DNA of 64,000 nt from PGYR01 sp034670025 (GCA_034670025.1 JAXMOE010000005.1:1-64000); one strand, 5' to 3'; positions 16,946 through 25,414 are shown, counted from the stretch's first letter. Numbers and translations: made by a program. The notes: generated from the letters alone by a model not told the origin.

Positions 16946-18208
16946 TTACTTAACTAATTCTTTCAATATAGCATAAAATCTGTAACAATCTTCAAAAGAG
17001 TTGTACATTGGTACTGGAGCAACTCGTATTACATCTGGCTCCCTCCAATCTGCTATTACATTTCTTTCTGTCACCTTGTCGAACAGCCCTTTGTCTGCAT
17101 TTTTCACTCTAATAGACAGCTGGCAACCTCTCTGTGACTTGTCCGAAGGTGTTATAATCTCTATCACATCGTCGCCAAGTGATAATACTAATTCTTCCAG
17201 ATAGCCAGTCAACTTAGCTGTCTTTTTGTTTAGCTTTTCCATTCCCACTTCGTCAAACATATCCAATGATGCTCTGAGTGCAGCCAATTGGAATATCGGT
17301 GGGTTGGATAACTGCCATGCCTCTGCCGTGTTGATTGGGTCGAACTCTCTTTCCATTAGGAAACGTGTTTGTTTGTTTTGTCCCCACCACCCTTCGAATC
17401 GAGGAATGTCTGCAGTCAGATGTCTTTCGTTCACATATACACCAGCAATTCCACCTGGGCCACTGTTCAGGTATTTGTAACTACACCAAGCAGCGAAGTC
17501 AACATTCCATTCATTCAGCTTTAGGTGGATGTTACCAGCACCGTGAGCCAAATCGAACCCAGCTATAATATTATTCTTATGAGCAACTTCCGTTATTCGC
17601 TTCATATCGAACAGCTGACCAGTGTAGTAATTCACTCCACCGAGCATAATCAGTGCAATCTCGTCTGCTTGATTGTTCAGCAACTCCTCTATGTCTTCTT
17701 GCCTTACAGTGTGTTCGCCATCTCTCGCCTTCAAGTAAATCAAATCCGTGTCCGGGTTACCACCGTGGAACTCTATTTGACTTTTGACTGCATATACATC
17801 CGATGGGAATGCGTCATACTCAATAACTATCTTTTTCTTCTTACCCTCTGGTCTGTAAAATGAAACCATAAGGAAATGCAAATTAGCCGTTAAGCTGTTC
17901 ATAGCAACAACCTCTTCTGGTTTTGCCCCTACCACTCTTGCTAACTGCTCTGTAACAAATTCGTGGTACGGCAGCCATGGGTTCTTTGCATCGTGATGCC
18001 CTTCTACTCCGTGAGTTGCCCAATCGTCCAGTTCCTGACCAATATAATCACGAGTGGTTTTGGGTTGCAGACCCAGTGAGTTTCCTGTAAAGTACAGCTT
18101 TTTCTCTCCATTCTTCCCTGTTGGGAAATAGAATTTATCTCTGTACACCCTTAGCTCATCTGCTTTGTCTTGCTCTTGGGCATATTCTAATGTAAATTTA
18201 TCTGTCAT
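16946..18208 (-). CDS. kynU: Kynureninase
   Basis: 420 residues, PLP-dependent. Characteristic segments are FYFPTGKNGEKKLYFTGNSLGLQPK near the N-terminus, GFDLAHGAGNIHLKLNEW, and the PLP-lysine motif WCSYKYLNSGPGGIAG. It hydrolyses kynurenine or 3-hydroxykynurenine to anthranilate or 3-hydroxyanthranilate plus alanine. The start ATG overlaps the TGA of the upstream cyclase gene by 4 bp, indicating translational coupling. Confidence 0.94.
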   Translation of the reverse strand: MTDKFTLEYAQEQDKADELRVYRDKFYFPTGKNGEKKLYFTGNSLGLQPKTTRDYIGQELDDWATHGVEGHHDAKNPWLPYHEFVTEQLARVVGAKPEEVVAMNSLTANLHFLMVSFYRPEGKKKKIVIEYDAFPSDVYAVKSQIEFHGGNPDTDLIYLKARDGEHTVRQEDIEELLNNQADEIALIMLGGVNYYTGQLFDMKRITEVAHKNNIIAGFDLAHGAGNIHLKLNEWNVDFAAWCSYKYLNSGPGGIAGVYVNERHLTADIPRFEGWWGQNKQTRFLMEREFDPINTAEAWQLSNPPIFQLAALRASLDMFDEVGMEKLNKKTAKLTGYLEELVLSLGDDVIEIITPSDKSQRGCQLSIRVKNADKGLFDKVTERNVIADWREPDVIRVAPVPMYNSFEDCYRFYAILKELVK

Positions 18209-19014
18209 TTTTTCTCCAATTTGTATAATATAGGCGAAGAAGGTGCGGCATCGGAAACAAAAGGCGGCAGCTGTATATCCAATATATAATAGCCATCAGC
18301 CGTGCTATCATCCGCAAACATAAACTCTGTCACTGTCTTGTGTAAAGTAGCTTGGTTCACTTCTCGCTCTTCATTAACCTGCCAAAATGCTCGATGATTA
18401 GTCATCATCCCTTCGTCGTATAATCTGTCGATTGACGGCAAATCAGTCAACAAATTGTCAATACCTAACTCAAATATATAGTCCATAGCATCTTTGGTAA
18501 AGTAAGCCGGTAAGTCATTATAGTCTTCCGTTTTCTTGCTTTCTCTATTTGGCAAAGTCCTGATAGCAAGGGAATTGATTTCCAACTCGCTATACTTAGC
18601 CAACTCATCAACCAACTGCTTTTTAGTAATTATCTTATCGCTATTCTGCATAGTTGGGTTGTACTCCTCGTCAGTTTCGCTTGCACTTTTGGGCTCTAAG
18701 CTTATCAGAGCACATTTGCTCATCCTAACTTTCAGTGAATCCGTAACGCTAACTCGCTCTTTGGTTATGTGTCCAACACACTCGGTGTGAGTGCCATTGC
18801 AGTGGGGAGTCATCTCTATTGTCTCAAAATTGCACGAACCACCACGCCTTACATCACCAACAAAGTTTCCGTCCTCGTAAGCACTACTCACTGCCTTGGG
18901 TACTCCGTAGCTACTCGGTTGCACACCGTTGAACAGCAGGGGAATTGCTAAACTCCTGGGTTTAGCAAAATCGCACTTGTAATGAATACCATTTATATTA
19001 AATTCTGCAATCAT
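18205..19014 (-). CDS. Cyclase-family metal-dependent hydrolase, probable kynurenine formamidase
   Basis: 269 residues from the ATG at 19014, one base after the coaD stop; a TTG at 19026 inside coaD is the only longer option. It contains HCNGTHTECVGH (about residues 74-85), the metal-binding signature region of the KynB/cyclase family (H-x-x-G-T-H). KynB hydrolyses N-formylkynurenine to kynurenine, the step before KMO and KynU encoded next to it. The length is longer than typical KynB (about 210), so it belongs to a different branch of the family. Function is inferred mainly from the operon. Confidence 0.78.
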   Translation of the reverse strand: MIAEFNINGIHYKCDFAKPRSLAIPLLFNGVQPSSYGVPKAVSSAYEDGNFVGDVRRGGSCNFETIEMTPHCNGTHTECVGHITKERVSVTDSLKVRMSKCALISLEPKSASETDEEYNPTMQNSDKIITKKQLVDELAKYSELEINSLAIRTLPNRESKKTEDYNDLPAYFTKDAMDYIFELGIDNLLTDLPSIDRLYDEGMMTNHRAFWQVNEEREVNQATLHKTVTEFMFADDSTADGYYILDIQLPPFVSDAAPSSPILYKLEKK

Positions 19015-19015
19015 A

Positions 19016-19495
19016 TTAATAGTCAAATTTTTCTTTTAACCTTCTCTCTACTGGCTCGGGAACAAACTCCGATACATCTTGCTTATAGCTTGCTATTTCT
19101 CTGATTATACTCGAGCTGAGATAAGCATATTTCTCATGAGGCGTAAGGAATACCGTCTGCAATGACGGCTGCATTTTCCTATTCATCAGAGCTATTTGCA
19201 TTTCGTACTCGAAATCAGTCACAGAGCGGAGTCCCCTGACTATAGCCGTAGCACCAATATCAACAGCATAGTCAACTATAAGCCCAGAGTGGAATGCCAC
19301 TTGTGCAGATGGTAAGTGAGACAAGCTCTCTTCCACCATATCCAATCGCTCATTTTCAGTGAACATTGTTTTTTTCTTAGAGTTGATACCAATAACCACA
19401 TTGACCCTATCGAACATTTTTGTTGCTCGCTCTATTACGTCTATGTGTCCGTTGGTAATTGGGTCAAACGACCCAGGATAGATAGCAATTTTCAT
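19016..19495 (-). CDS. coaD: Phosphopantetheine adenylyltransferase
   Basis: 159 residues, the standard length. It starts AIYPGSFDPITNGHIDVIER with the nucleotidyltransferase TxGH motif, followed by VNVVIGINSKKK, IVRGLRSVTDFEYE and SSSIIREIASY. It catalyses the penultimate step of coenzyme A synthesis (4'-phosphopantetheine plus ATP to dephospho-CoA). It is the first gene of the seven-gene operon ending at 13156. A TATATTTG -7-like box lies at 19527-19534 (minus strand) but without a clear TTTG partner. Confidence 0.96.
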   Translation of the reverse strand: MKIAIYPGSFDPITNGHIDVIERATKMFDRVNVVIGINSKKKTMFTENERLDMVEESLSHLPSAQVAFHSGLIVDYAVDIGATAIVRGLRSVTDFEYEMQIALMNRKMQPSLQTVFLTPHEKYAYLSSSIIREIASYKQDVSEFVPEPVERRLKEKFDY

Positions 19496-19582
19496 ATAGC
19501 CACTTATTTGATTTATATATATCTAACAAATATAAGGAATTTTTTGGGAATCTTTTTAGATGAAAAAGTATAAATATTTAGT

Positions 19583-20374
19583 CTATCGCATATACATTCT
19601 AAATTCTTTTGACTCAGTTTCCCAGCTAGGAGAAACAATGTTCTTCATTTGTATTGTTTCAGACCTGTCGCCATTACTATTTACCAGAGTAAAACTTACA
19701 TCATACTGCTCAGACTCTTTGAATACATAACCACCAAAACACATACCTTTTCCTACTTTTATTTTATTATCTTGTATAGAAAAATATGTAATTAATTCAA
19801 TGTCGCCTCTACTAACATTTATTTATACCAGATTATAATTATTATCATTAGATATAATTTCATAAGTATCGAATACCTCAGGACCACAACCAGGAGTTAT
19901 ATATGTCCCGTATAACTTCTTTGGAGGTGATAGGAATTTAGGCTTTTCAATATTTATATCATCATTTATGAGCCATTCATGCTTCCAAGGATTAATATGA
20001 ACACCAAATTTATAATTGTAGGGTTCTAATCTTTTGTAGGTGGAATAAATTTCTATATGATATTTCTTATTTGATTTTAAGCTCCTATCTGTCCTTGCAA
20101 TGTATTGAGTTGAGGCAAATTCATTTGGATAACGTTCAGTTAGTACTAATTTTACAGTATCAGTTTCAGATACCATAATTATTGGATACTTATCTATTGA
20201 ATCTTGAATAAATTCCTCCATCTCCTCATCTACTAATAATAATAACATAGGGTTTGTAGGCAATTCAGTTAGGTATGGGCCAACAAAAAGATGTTTAGTA
20301 ATACATTTAGAACTTAAACTTAAAGGCATTAAAGTTATTAAAGAAAAAAATACTATAAGCTTGGCAAACATCAT
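19583..20374 (-). pseudogene. Secreted protein of unknown function interrupted by an in-frame TAA
   Basis: Reading starts at ATGATG (20374/20371) with a signal peptide MMFAKLIVFFSLITLMPLSL. It continues to ...NNYNLV, then meets TAA at 19825-19823. The same frame stays open for another 79 codons (starting INVSRGDIELITYF, ending EFRMYMR) to a TAG at 19585-19583. The downstream part has normal amino-acid composition and no start codon, so the simplest reading is one gene of about 263 codons with a nonsense mutation. Alternatives are a sequencing error, or a functional shortened protein of 183 residues. No family is recognised. The segment between the two ATGs and 20488 is leader/terminator sequence, not coding. 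Confidence 0.65.
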
Positions 20375-20445
20375 AAATACTACAATTATAATTAAGTAAC
20401 AACCCAATATAAGGAATTTATTCGACAAACAATGAACATCAAAAA

Positions 20446-20473
20446 AACCCATCAGCAATACTGCCAATGGGTT
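20446..20473 (-). terminator. Terminator of the S9 peptidase gene
   Basis: AACCCAT/ATGGGTT arms (20446-20452, 20467-20473) with a short inner GCA/TGC pairing, followed on the minus strand by a run of seven T. It lies 28 bp after the stop at 20501. Confidence 0.8.
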
Positions 20474-20500
20474 ATTTCTTTTTTTCAAAAGTATTTCTTA

Positions 20501-22483
20501 CTACTTTTCTTCTGCTTGTAGGAAATCGAACCAAGTCTTATATTGGCGAACATTGTTCTCCAATCCTTTTATGTGGTGACCCATTCCTTCGTATTCTTGC
20601 AAGGTTACGTTCTTGTCGTATTTCTCCAAGCTGTCAGCCATAAATCTACTACCTTCTATTGGTACACGGCTGTCATTTGTTCCGTGGGTAAGTAGCAATC
20701 GACCTTCCATATCGTAAGCATTGTACAGAGGTGAGCGGCTGTTCAGCTTATCTGCCTCAGTTGCAGGGTCGCCAGCTTCCAAAGTCACCCAATCTGGGAT
20801 ATTACAATGCTCGTAGAAGTGGATTATATCCGAGAATCCAGCGTGTGCTATCCCAAACCCAAAGCTGAAATCTTCCTCTATTCCATTCACTTCACCAGGG
20901 AAAGTTAGCAATCTCATAGTAGCATAACCACCATGGCTACCACCAAATACACCAATTCTTTCTGCTGGAATGTCTAACTTTTCTGATATATACTTTGCTG
21001 TTTCTATTATATCTATAATCTCATTTCCGCCGAGGTCTTTATCATTTAGAGCAAAGAAATCTTTGCCAAAGCCACTACTACCACGAGGAGAAGGACTAAG
21101 CAGGTAGATACCAGCATTAGTTAATATATGCTCACGAACATTATACTTATTTGCACCGCCGTAGAAAGATTGTATTAGCACTCTTTGCTGATCTTTAGGA
21201 AGTGGGTTCTTTGGTTTGTATAAAAATGCGTGGAGTTTGCGAACTTCGCCAGTTTTGGGGTCTTTATCAAAAGTCGGTATTTCTAATTTCTCTACATCTG
21301 CATTCACAATCTTGTTTTTCAACTCTTCAGGCAAATCAGCAATAGTTGACTCGCCAAAACCATCACGAGAGAGAGTAATCTCATCAATTCTGAACTTAGT
21401 AGTAGCACCGTTGAGCGATACCATTAGCTTATCGCCATCCGAATCTAAGAATGCCAAACTATAAGGATATTTCTTAGAAGTGGCTACTTCACCACTAACA
21501 GGGTTCAGCATATACAGTGTATTTTCAATTGGGTTTACTGTGTTTGCAACTACATATTGTTTTCCATCTATTTCAGTAACAGAAGCGTTTGATATATCTT
21601 CTTCAAACTTAGTCACCTGTTCAGTTTTGAACTTTGTTACATCGTAGCTATATAGGTTTTTGTATCCATTCTCGTTTGAAAGATATAGCACCTTGTTGCC
21701 CCCATCTACCCATGTAGATAGAACGTCGGGGAAAAATCTTTCTTTTTTGTCATCTGTTATTATTCTGGCATTTTTTGCTTCTACATCAACTAACATGACA
21801 TTAGCTCTAGTTCTATCAGTTCCTTTCAGTATAGGAAGTACCACATATTTGCCATCTGGCGAGAACGAAGGTGCACCCCAAGTAAATCTGTAAGCTGGCG
21901 AATCTTGAATTATGCTAATGCTTTCGTTAGTTTCAGTATCCATTATTCTTAGCTCACCCAATCGCTCGTCTAAGTTACCCAAGCGAACAACGTAGGCAAT
22001 TTTGCTCTTGTCTTTGTTGAAGTTCCAACCAAATATATACGGCACATCAGTTAGTTTTTCTAACTTATTGTTATCCAAATTTAGTTTGAATATATCCAAT
22101 TTTTCATCATTTATCTCATCACCCAACCAGTACAGTGAGTTGTTGTTATCATTATACTTAGTTGACCATACATTACGCATAGAGTAATTAATGTCAGTAA
22201 TCTGCTCGCCAGTTTCAAAGTCAGGATTACTCAAATCAGTAGAGTGAAGCGAGGTAATAGAGTCAGATTTGTAGTAAAATAACTTACCCGATTTGTAAAA
22301 GCCATGGAAATTTGAATAAGGAAACCCCTTGAAATATGGCTCCAAATCCACTTCTCTACCCTCGTATTCCACGACATATTCCTTGTTGGAACTCTCAGTT
22401 TCCTCAGGGTTATCTGATTCTTTCTTTTCGCATGATACCAGTAGTGCAACTGCTATTATGATTAATAAGATTTTCAATTTCAT
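20501..22483 (-). CDS. S9-family (prolyl oligopeptidase-like) peptidase, lipoprotein
   Basis: 660 residues from the ATG at 22483. A longer frame to 22570 gives an implausible N-terminus, while this start gives MKLKILLIIIAVALLVSCEK with lipobox Cys at 18. The N-terminal two thirds is a WD40/TolB-like beta-propeller (for example SPDGKYVVLPILKG). The C-terminal alpha/beta hydrolase carries the catalytic triad: Ser 516 in GGSHGG, Asp 604 in HGTNDSRVP and His 636/637 in GMGHH. Such enzymes cleave short proline-containing or dipeptidyl substrates, here presumably in the periplasm or on a membrane surface. It is monocistronic, with its own terminator. Confidence 0.9.
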   Translation of the reverse strand: MKLKILLIIIAVALLVSCEKKESDNPEETESSNKEYVVEYEGREVDLEPYFKGFPYSNFHGFYKSGKLFYYKSDSITSLHSTDLSNPDFETGEQITDINYSMRNVWSTKYNDNNNSLYWLGDEINDEKLDIFKLNLDNNKLEKLTDVPYIFGWNFNKDKSKIAYVVRLGNLDERLGELRIMDTETNESISIIQDSPAYRFTWGAPSFSPDGKYVVLPILKGTDRTRANVMLVDVEAKNARIITDDKKERFFPDVLSTWVDGGNKVLYLSNENGYKNLYSYDVTKFKTEQVTKFEEDISNASVTEIDGKQYVVANTVNPIENTLYMLNPVSGEVATSKKYPYSLAFLDSDGDKLMVSLNGATTKFRIDEITLSRDGFGESTIADLPEELKNKIVNADVEKLEIPTFDKDPKTGEVRKLHAFLYKPKNPLPKDQQRVLIQSFYGGANKYNVREHILTNAGIYLLSPSPRGSSGFGKDFFALNDKDLGGNEIIDIIETAKYISEKLDIPAERIGVFGGSHGGYATMRLLTFPGEVNGIEEDFSFGFGIAHAGFSDIIHFYEHCNIPDWVTLEAGDPATEADKLNSRSPLYNAYDMEGRLLLTHGTNDSRVPIEGSRFMADSLEKYDKNVTLQEYEGMGHHIKGLENNVRQYKTWFDFLQAEEK

Positions 22484-22656
22484 ATATTTTTTATCCCATA
22501 AGTTGGTATTTAGTAATTCGAAATATACTAAAATTTCAATAAGAACGACACAAAAGAAATAAAAGAGCAATATAATAAACAGCTCAAAAAAAATAGAGTT
22601 GTTATTTTTTCGTTAAATTGTGGGATTGATAAAAATAATTTTTGAAAAAGATAATT

Positions 22657-23055
22657 ATGAGCAGAGTAAACCCTATAAAAATAGACAGACCAAAACCTTA
22701 CTTGCTACAAGCAGAATGGGCAGATGGGAAGAAGGCAATAATGACGCTCGAAATGTTCAGGCGTGAGTGCCCTTGTGCTTATTGCAAAGGCGAAAGAGTT
22801 GGCAACAAGGTATATTCCGAACCAGTGGAAGTAAAAGATGAGCCAGGAGCTTTTGATTTAGAATACATAAAACCAATTGGCAACTACGCCCTTGCTGTTA
22901 AGTGGAAGAGCGGACACGACACTGGCATATATACGTGGGATTATTTCCGCGAAATAATGGTGAAAAATGACGTTACTGGCAATGAAGACTCATTGACCCA
23001 AGAAGAGAAGAAATACGATAAAAACAAGAAGAAAATCAAGTTAGATGTACTATAA
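22657..23055 (+). CDS. DUF971 (gamma-butyrobetaine hydroxylase N-terminal-like) protein
   Basis: 132 residues from the ATG at 22657 (a TTG at 22642 is less likely). It has the family's zinc-site segment LEMFRRECPCAYCKGE and the conserved WKSGHDTGIYTWDYFREI. Bacterial stand-alone DUF971 proteins are linked in some genomes to iron-sulfur cluster or Mrp functions, but the role is not established. It is a single gene between two unrelated units. Confidence 0.88.
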   Translation: MSRVNPIKIDRPKPYLLQAEWADGKKAIMTLEMFRRECPCAYCKGERVGNKVYSEPVEVKDEPGAFDLEYIKPIGNYALAVKWKSGHDTGIYTWDYFREIMVKNDVTGNEDSLTQEEKKYDKNKKKIKLDVL

Positions 23056-23123
23056 CAATCACTTTAGTGTGGTTTGATTATTGCAACATTTGGTTATAAA
23101 TTTAACAATTTGAGTTTGACATC

Positions 23124-23154
23124 TTGTATTAAAGACTAAATAGTATTATTTTTG
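23124..23154 (+). promoter_or_regulatory. Possible promoter of the desaturase gene
   Basis: TATTTTTG at 23147-23154 fits the -7 consensus TAnnTTTG; 19 bp upstream is TTGT (23124-23127), an imperfect -33 box. It lies 83 bp before the start at 23237. The weak -33 keeps confidence low. Confidence 0.4.
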
Positions 23155-23236
23155 AGACATTGAAATAATGTCAAATATTAGAATTAAATATATAGAACAG
23201 TAGAAATAGTGACTAATACTGTTCCCCCGAGATTAG

Positions 23237-24346
23237 ATGAGTACACAACACGTAAGGTTCAACCCAAAAAACAACCCAGAATTCGTAAAAGAATTGAGAA
23301 TGAGGGTTAATTCATACTTCAAAAACAAAGGCATTACTAAATATGCCAATTCGGAAATGAAAATCAAAACTGTGACTTTGGTTTCACTCTATTTCATTCC
23401 ATTTATACTTATGCTTACCGGTGTAGTAAGCGGCTTGTGGCCAGTAATGGCTATGTGGCTACTGATGAGTTTGGGAATGTCTGGTATTGGATTGTCAGTT
23501 ATGCACGACGCCAATCACGGATCATATTCTCAAAATCCGAGAGTGAACAAGGTGCTTGGTTATTTGGTAAATTTCCTTGGTGCTTACCATGTGAATTGGA
23601 AAATACAACACAATGTATTGCACCACTCTTACACCAACGTAGAAGGGCACGACGACGACATAGAAAACTCACTAATGAGGTTTTCGCCGAGCCAACCACG
23701 TAGGTATCTGAACAAATTCCAAGCGTACTACGCTCCGTTTCTATATGGTTTGTTGACTATCAACTGGCTATTAGTTAAAGATTTCAGACAAGTAATAAAA
23801 TACAATAAAGAAAATTTACTCAAAGCACAGAAGCTAACATTCCCCAAAGCAATGACAGAAGTTATAATAAACAAGCTGTGGTATGTTGCATTGACTTTGG
23901 TTCTCCCAATTATAGTCGTTGACATAGCTTGGTGGCAAATATTAATTGGATTTTTGGGAATGCACTTCATATCTGGAGTTATCCTATCTTTCATCTTCCA
24001 ATTAGCTCACGTAATAGAAGAAACAGAGTTTTTTGAAGCTTCAGAAACAGGAAGTATGGAAAACAATTGGGCTGTACACCAACTTTTAACTACGGCAAAC
24101 TTTGCTCGTAAGAACAAGGTACTTTCGTGGTACGTAGGTGGGCTTAACTATCAAGTAGAACACCACTTGTTCCCCAATATATGCCACGTCCATTATCGTG
24201 AAATATCAAAAGTGATAAAGCAAACAGCCGAAGAGTATGGTGTCCCTTACTACGAGCACAGGACGTTCTTCGGAGCAGTACGCAGCCACTTTGCCTTGCT
24301 CAATCAGTTAGGAACTGGCTCTTATGACAAGAAGTTAGTGGCTTAA
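23237..24346 (+). CDS. Membrane fatty acid desaturase
   Basis: 369 residues with the three histidine boxes that bind the di-iron centre: HDANH (90-94), HNVLHH (125-130) and QVEHH (306-310). The hydrophobic helices around 45-85 and 210-255 place the boxes on the cytoplasmic face. The third box beginning with Gln and the pattern NYQVEHHLFPNICHVHY are typical of front-end/linoleoyl-CoA-type desaturases. It introduces a double bond into membrane acyl chains; position of the bond is not predictable. It is monocistronic and is followed by a repeat-rich intergenic region. Confidence 0.92.
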   Translation: MSTQHVRFNPKNNPEFVKELRMRVNSYFKNKGITKYANSEMKIKTVTLVSLYFIPFILMLTGVVSGLWPVMAMWLLMSLGMSGIGLSVMHDANHGSYSQNPRVNKVLGYLVNFLGAYHVNWKIQHNVLHHSYTNVEGHDDDIENSLMRFSPSQPRRYLNKFQAYYAPFLYGLLTINWLLVKDFRQVIKYNKENLLKAQKLTFPKAMTEVIINKLWYVALTLVLPIIVVDIAWWQILIGFLGMHFISGVILSFIFQLAHVIEETEFFEASETGSMENNWAVHQLLTTANFARKNKVLSWYVGGLNYQVEHHLFPNICHVHYREISKVIKQTAEEYGVPYYEHRTFFGAVRSHFALLNQLGTGSYDKKLVA

Positions 24347-24375
24347 ATTTCAAATCTATTTTGCACTCTCTTAGT

Positions 24376-24533
24376 CAGCAAGGGAACTCGTTCCCTTGCT
24401 GCTTTGTATTACAGTTTAAGTTCACTGAGCGTAGTAGAAGTGATACTTTTTTCTTTCTTTTTTCAACAAGGGATTGTAACCCATTGTTGCTTTTTATTTT
24501 ACTCCTTAAGCAAGGGAGCAAGCTTCCTTGTTG
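24376..24533. repeat. Three related CAAGGGA hairpins in series
   Basis: Hairpin 1 is a perfect 11-bp stem (24376-24386, 24391-24401) with a CTCG loop. Hairpin 2 (24464-24489) has a 9-bp stem with one bulge and is followed by a T-rich tract. Hairpin 3 (about 24510-24533) is a degenerate version. All share the (C)A(A/G)CAAGGGA arm, so they look like diverged copies of one element rather than independent terminators. Hairpin 1 or 2 may still terminate the desaturase transcript. Confidence 0.55.
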
Positions 24534-24644
24534 ATTATTCTTTTTGAGATACCTTCGACTAAGTACCTCGACACCTATCAGTATATCACTCAGGCAACTT
24601 AGGTAATGCCCTTGGCATGGCACGCAAGGGGGACAACCACCTAT

Positions 24645-24695
24645 GCTCCTTTGGAGGAGCTGGCAGAAACTTGTTTCTGACTGAGGAGGAGCAAG
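24645..24695 (+). repeat. Dispersed hairpin repeat, copy A
   Basis: Begins with the near-palindrome GCTCCTTTGGAGGAGC. A second hairpin CAGAAA-CTTG-TTTCTG then sits between TGG and ACTGAGGAGGAGCAA. Copy B at 49857-49912 aligns along its whole length with small gaps, and an inverted copy C lies 56 bp to the right. Confidence 0.6.
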
Positions 24696-24750
24696 AGTGT
24701 GTAAATCCTCCCTAGCTTGTCACGTCTTTAGTGTGAATAAGTGAGTATTT

Positions 24751-24806
24751 AGGTGGGTTTCGTCCACCTCCGACTTTTGCTTTTAGCAAAAGCCACTTCC
24801 ACCAGC
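24751..24806 (-). repeat. Dispersed hairpin repeat, copy C (inverted)
   Basis: Read on the minus strand it shows the same plan as copies A and B: GGAAGTGGC, then an 8-bp hairpin CTTTTGCT/AGCAAAAG (24774-24781, 24785-24792), then GTCGGAGGTGG. This is followed by a further stem AGGTGG/CCACCT (24751-24756, 24764-24769). The sequence of the stems differs from copy A; the architecture and flanks are shared. Confidence 0.45.
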
Positions 24807-24854
24807 GAAGGACCACTCCACAGCAAACAGTTTAATATTTTTTTATAACAAAAA

Positions 24855-24876
24855 AAGCCCAACCAATCGGCTGAGC
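24855..24876 (-). terminator. Terminator of the azurin-like gene
   Basis: A nine-pair stem with two G-T wobbles (arms around 24855-24863 and 24868-24876, GATT loop) is followed on the minus strand by a run of seven or more T. It lies 34 bp after the stop at 24911. Confidence 0.7.
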
Positions 24877-24910
24877 TTATTTCTATAAATCTTAGATTTA
24901 TAAATCAAAT

Positions 24911-25414
24911 TTACTCTACAATCAAAGTTCCTTTCATCATAGCCCAGTGACCAGGGAATGAGCAAATATACTCATAAGTTCCAGCTTCTGGAGCAGTGAA
25001 AGTGATAGTAGTTTCTTCACCACCACCAATTGTTTTTGTGTGCGCTATTACAGTACTTGCATCAGCTGGGATGTAATCTCCGTCCAATCCTGCAGTTGCA
25101 GCACCTTCAGCAAATTCTGCAATTCCAGTTCCTGGCTTTAATAAAACCCAGTTGTGACCCATAGTTTCAACTGGCATTTTGCCTGTGTGCTTCAACGTTA
25201 GAGTTACTTCTGCGCCAGCTTTTACTGTCATTTCTTTTTTGTCAAACTGCATCTGATCATCGCCTTCTATAGTCAATGAAGCTTCGTTGCTCTGCTCTTC
25301 AGCAGGTGCTTCTGTCTTTGTTTCTGGTTCTTTGTCCATTGCACTGTCTCCACCGCCGCCACAAGCAGTCAATAAAGTTAATGCAAACACTATTGTGATT
25401 ATTGATTTTAACAT
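24911..25414 (-). CDS. Azurin-like type 1 copper lipoprotein
   Basis: 167 residues. It has a lipobox LLTACGGG (Cys 18), an Ala/Glu/Pro-rich spacer to about 45, then a cupredoxin domain. Copper ligands align with azurin: His 87 (GHNWVLL), Cys 151, His 156 and Met 160 in CSFPGHWAMMKG. It is therefore a membrane-anchored electron carrier in the periplasm or on the outer membrane, similar to auracyanins and azurins that feed terminal oxidases or reductases. Partner unknown. It is preceded by the thioredoxin-like gene on the same strand, but with a 91-bp gap. Confidence 0.93.
   Translation of the reverse strand: MLKSIITIVFALTLLTACGGGGDSAMDKEPETKTEAPAEEQSNEASLTIEGDDQMQFDKKEMTVKAGAEVTLTLKHTGKMPVETMGHNWVLLKPGTGIAEFAEGAATAGLDGDYIPADASTVIAHTKTIGGGEETTITFTAPEAGTYEYICSFPGHWAMMKGTLIVE

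Larger units (their letters stand above)
24347..24910. other. 564-bp repeat-rich intergenic region
   Basis: No credible gene. From left to right it holds three related hairpins (24376-24401, 24464-24489, about 24510-24533), fragments resembling dispersed ACCTTCGACT-type repeats (about 24551-24575), and two copies in opposite orientation of a GGC-stem-GAC hairpin repeat (24645-24695 and 24751-24806). The terminator of the azurin-like gene follows at 24855-24876. A further copy of the second family lies at 49857-49912. The accumulation suggests a dumping site for small non-autonomous repeats. Confidence 0.65.

Noticed and set aside
20375..20488. N-terminal extension of the interrupted gene (to 20488)
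   Set aside because: Overlaps the S9 peptidase terminator and would destroy the signal peptide beginning at 20374.
22484..22570. N-terminal extension of the S9 peptidase
   Set aside because: Extra 29 residues precede a perfect lipoprotein signal; the ATG at 22483 is the better start.
24375..24623. Minus-strand 82-codon frame
   Set aside because: Runs across the three hairpin repeats and dispersed-repeat fragments; not protein-like.
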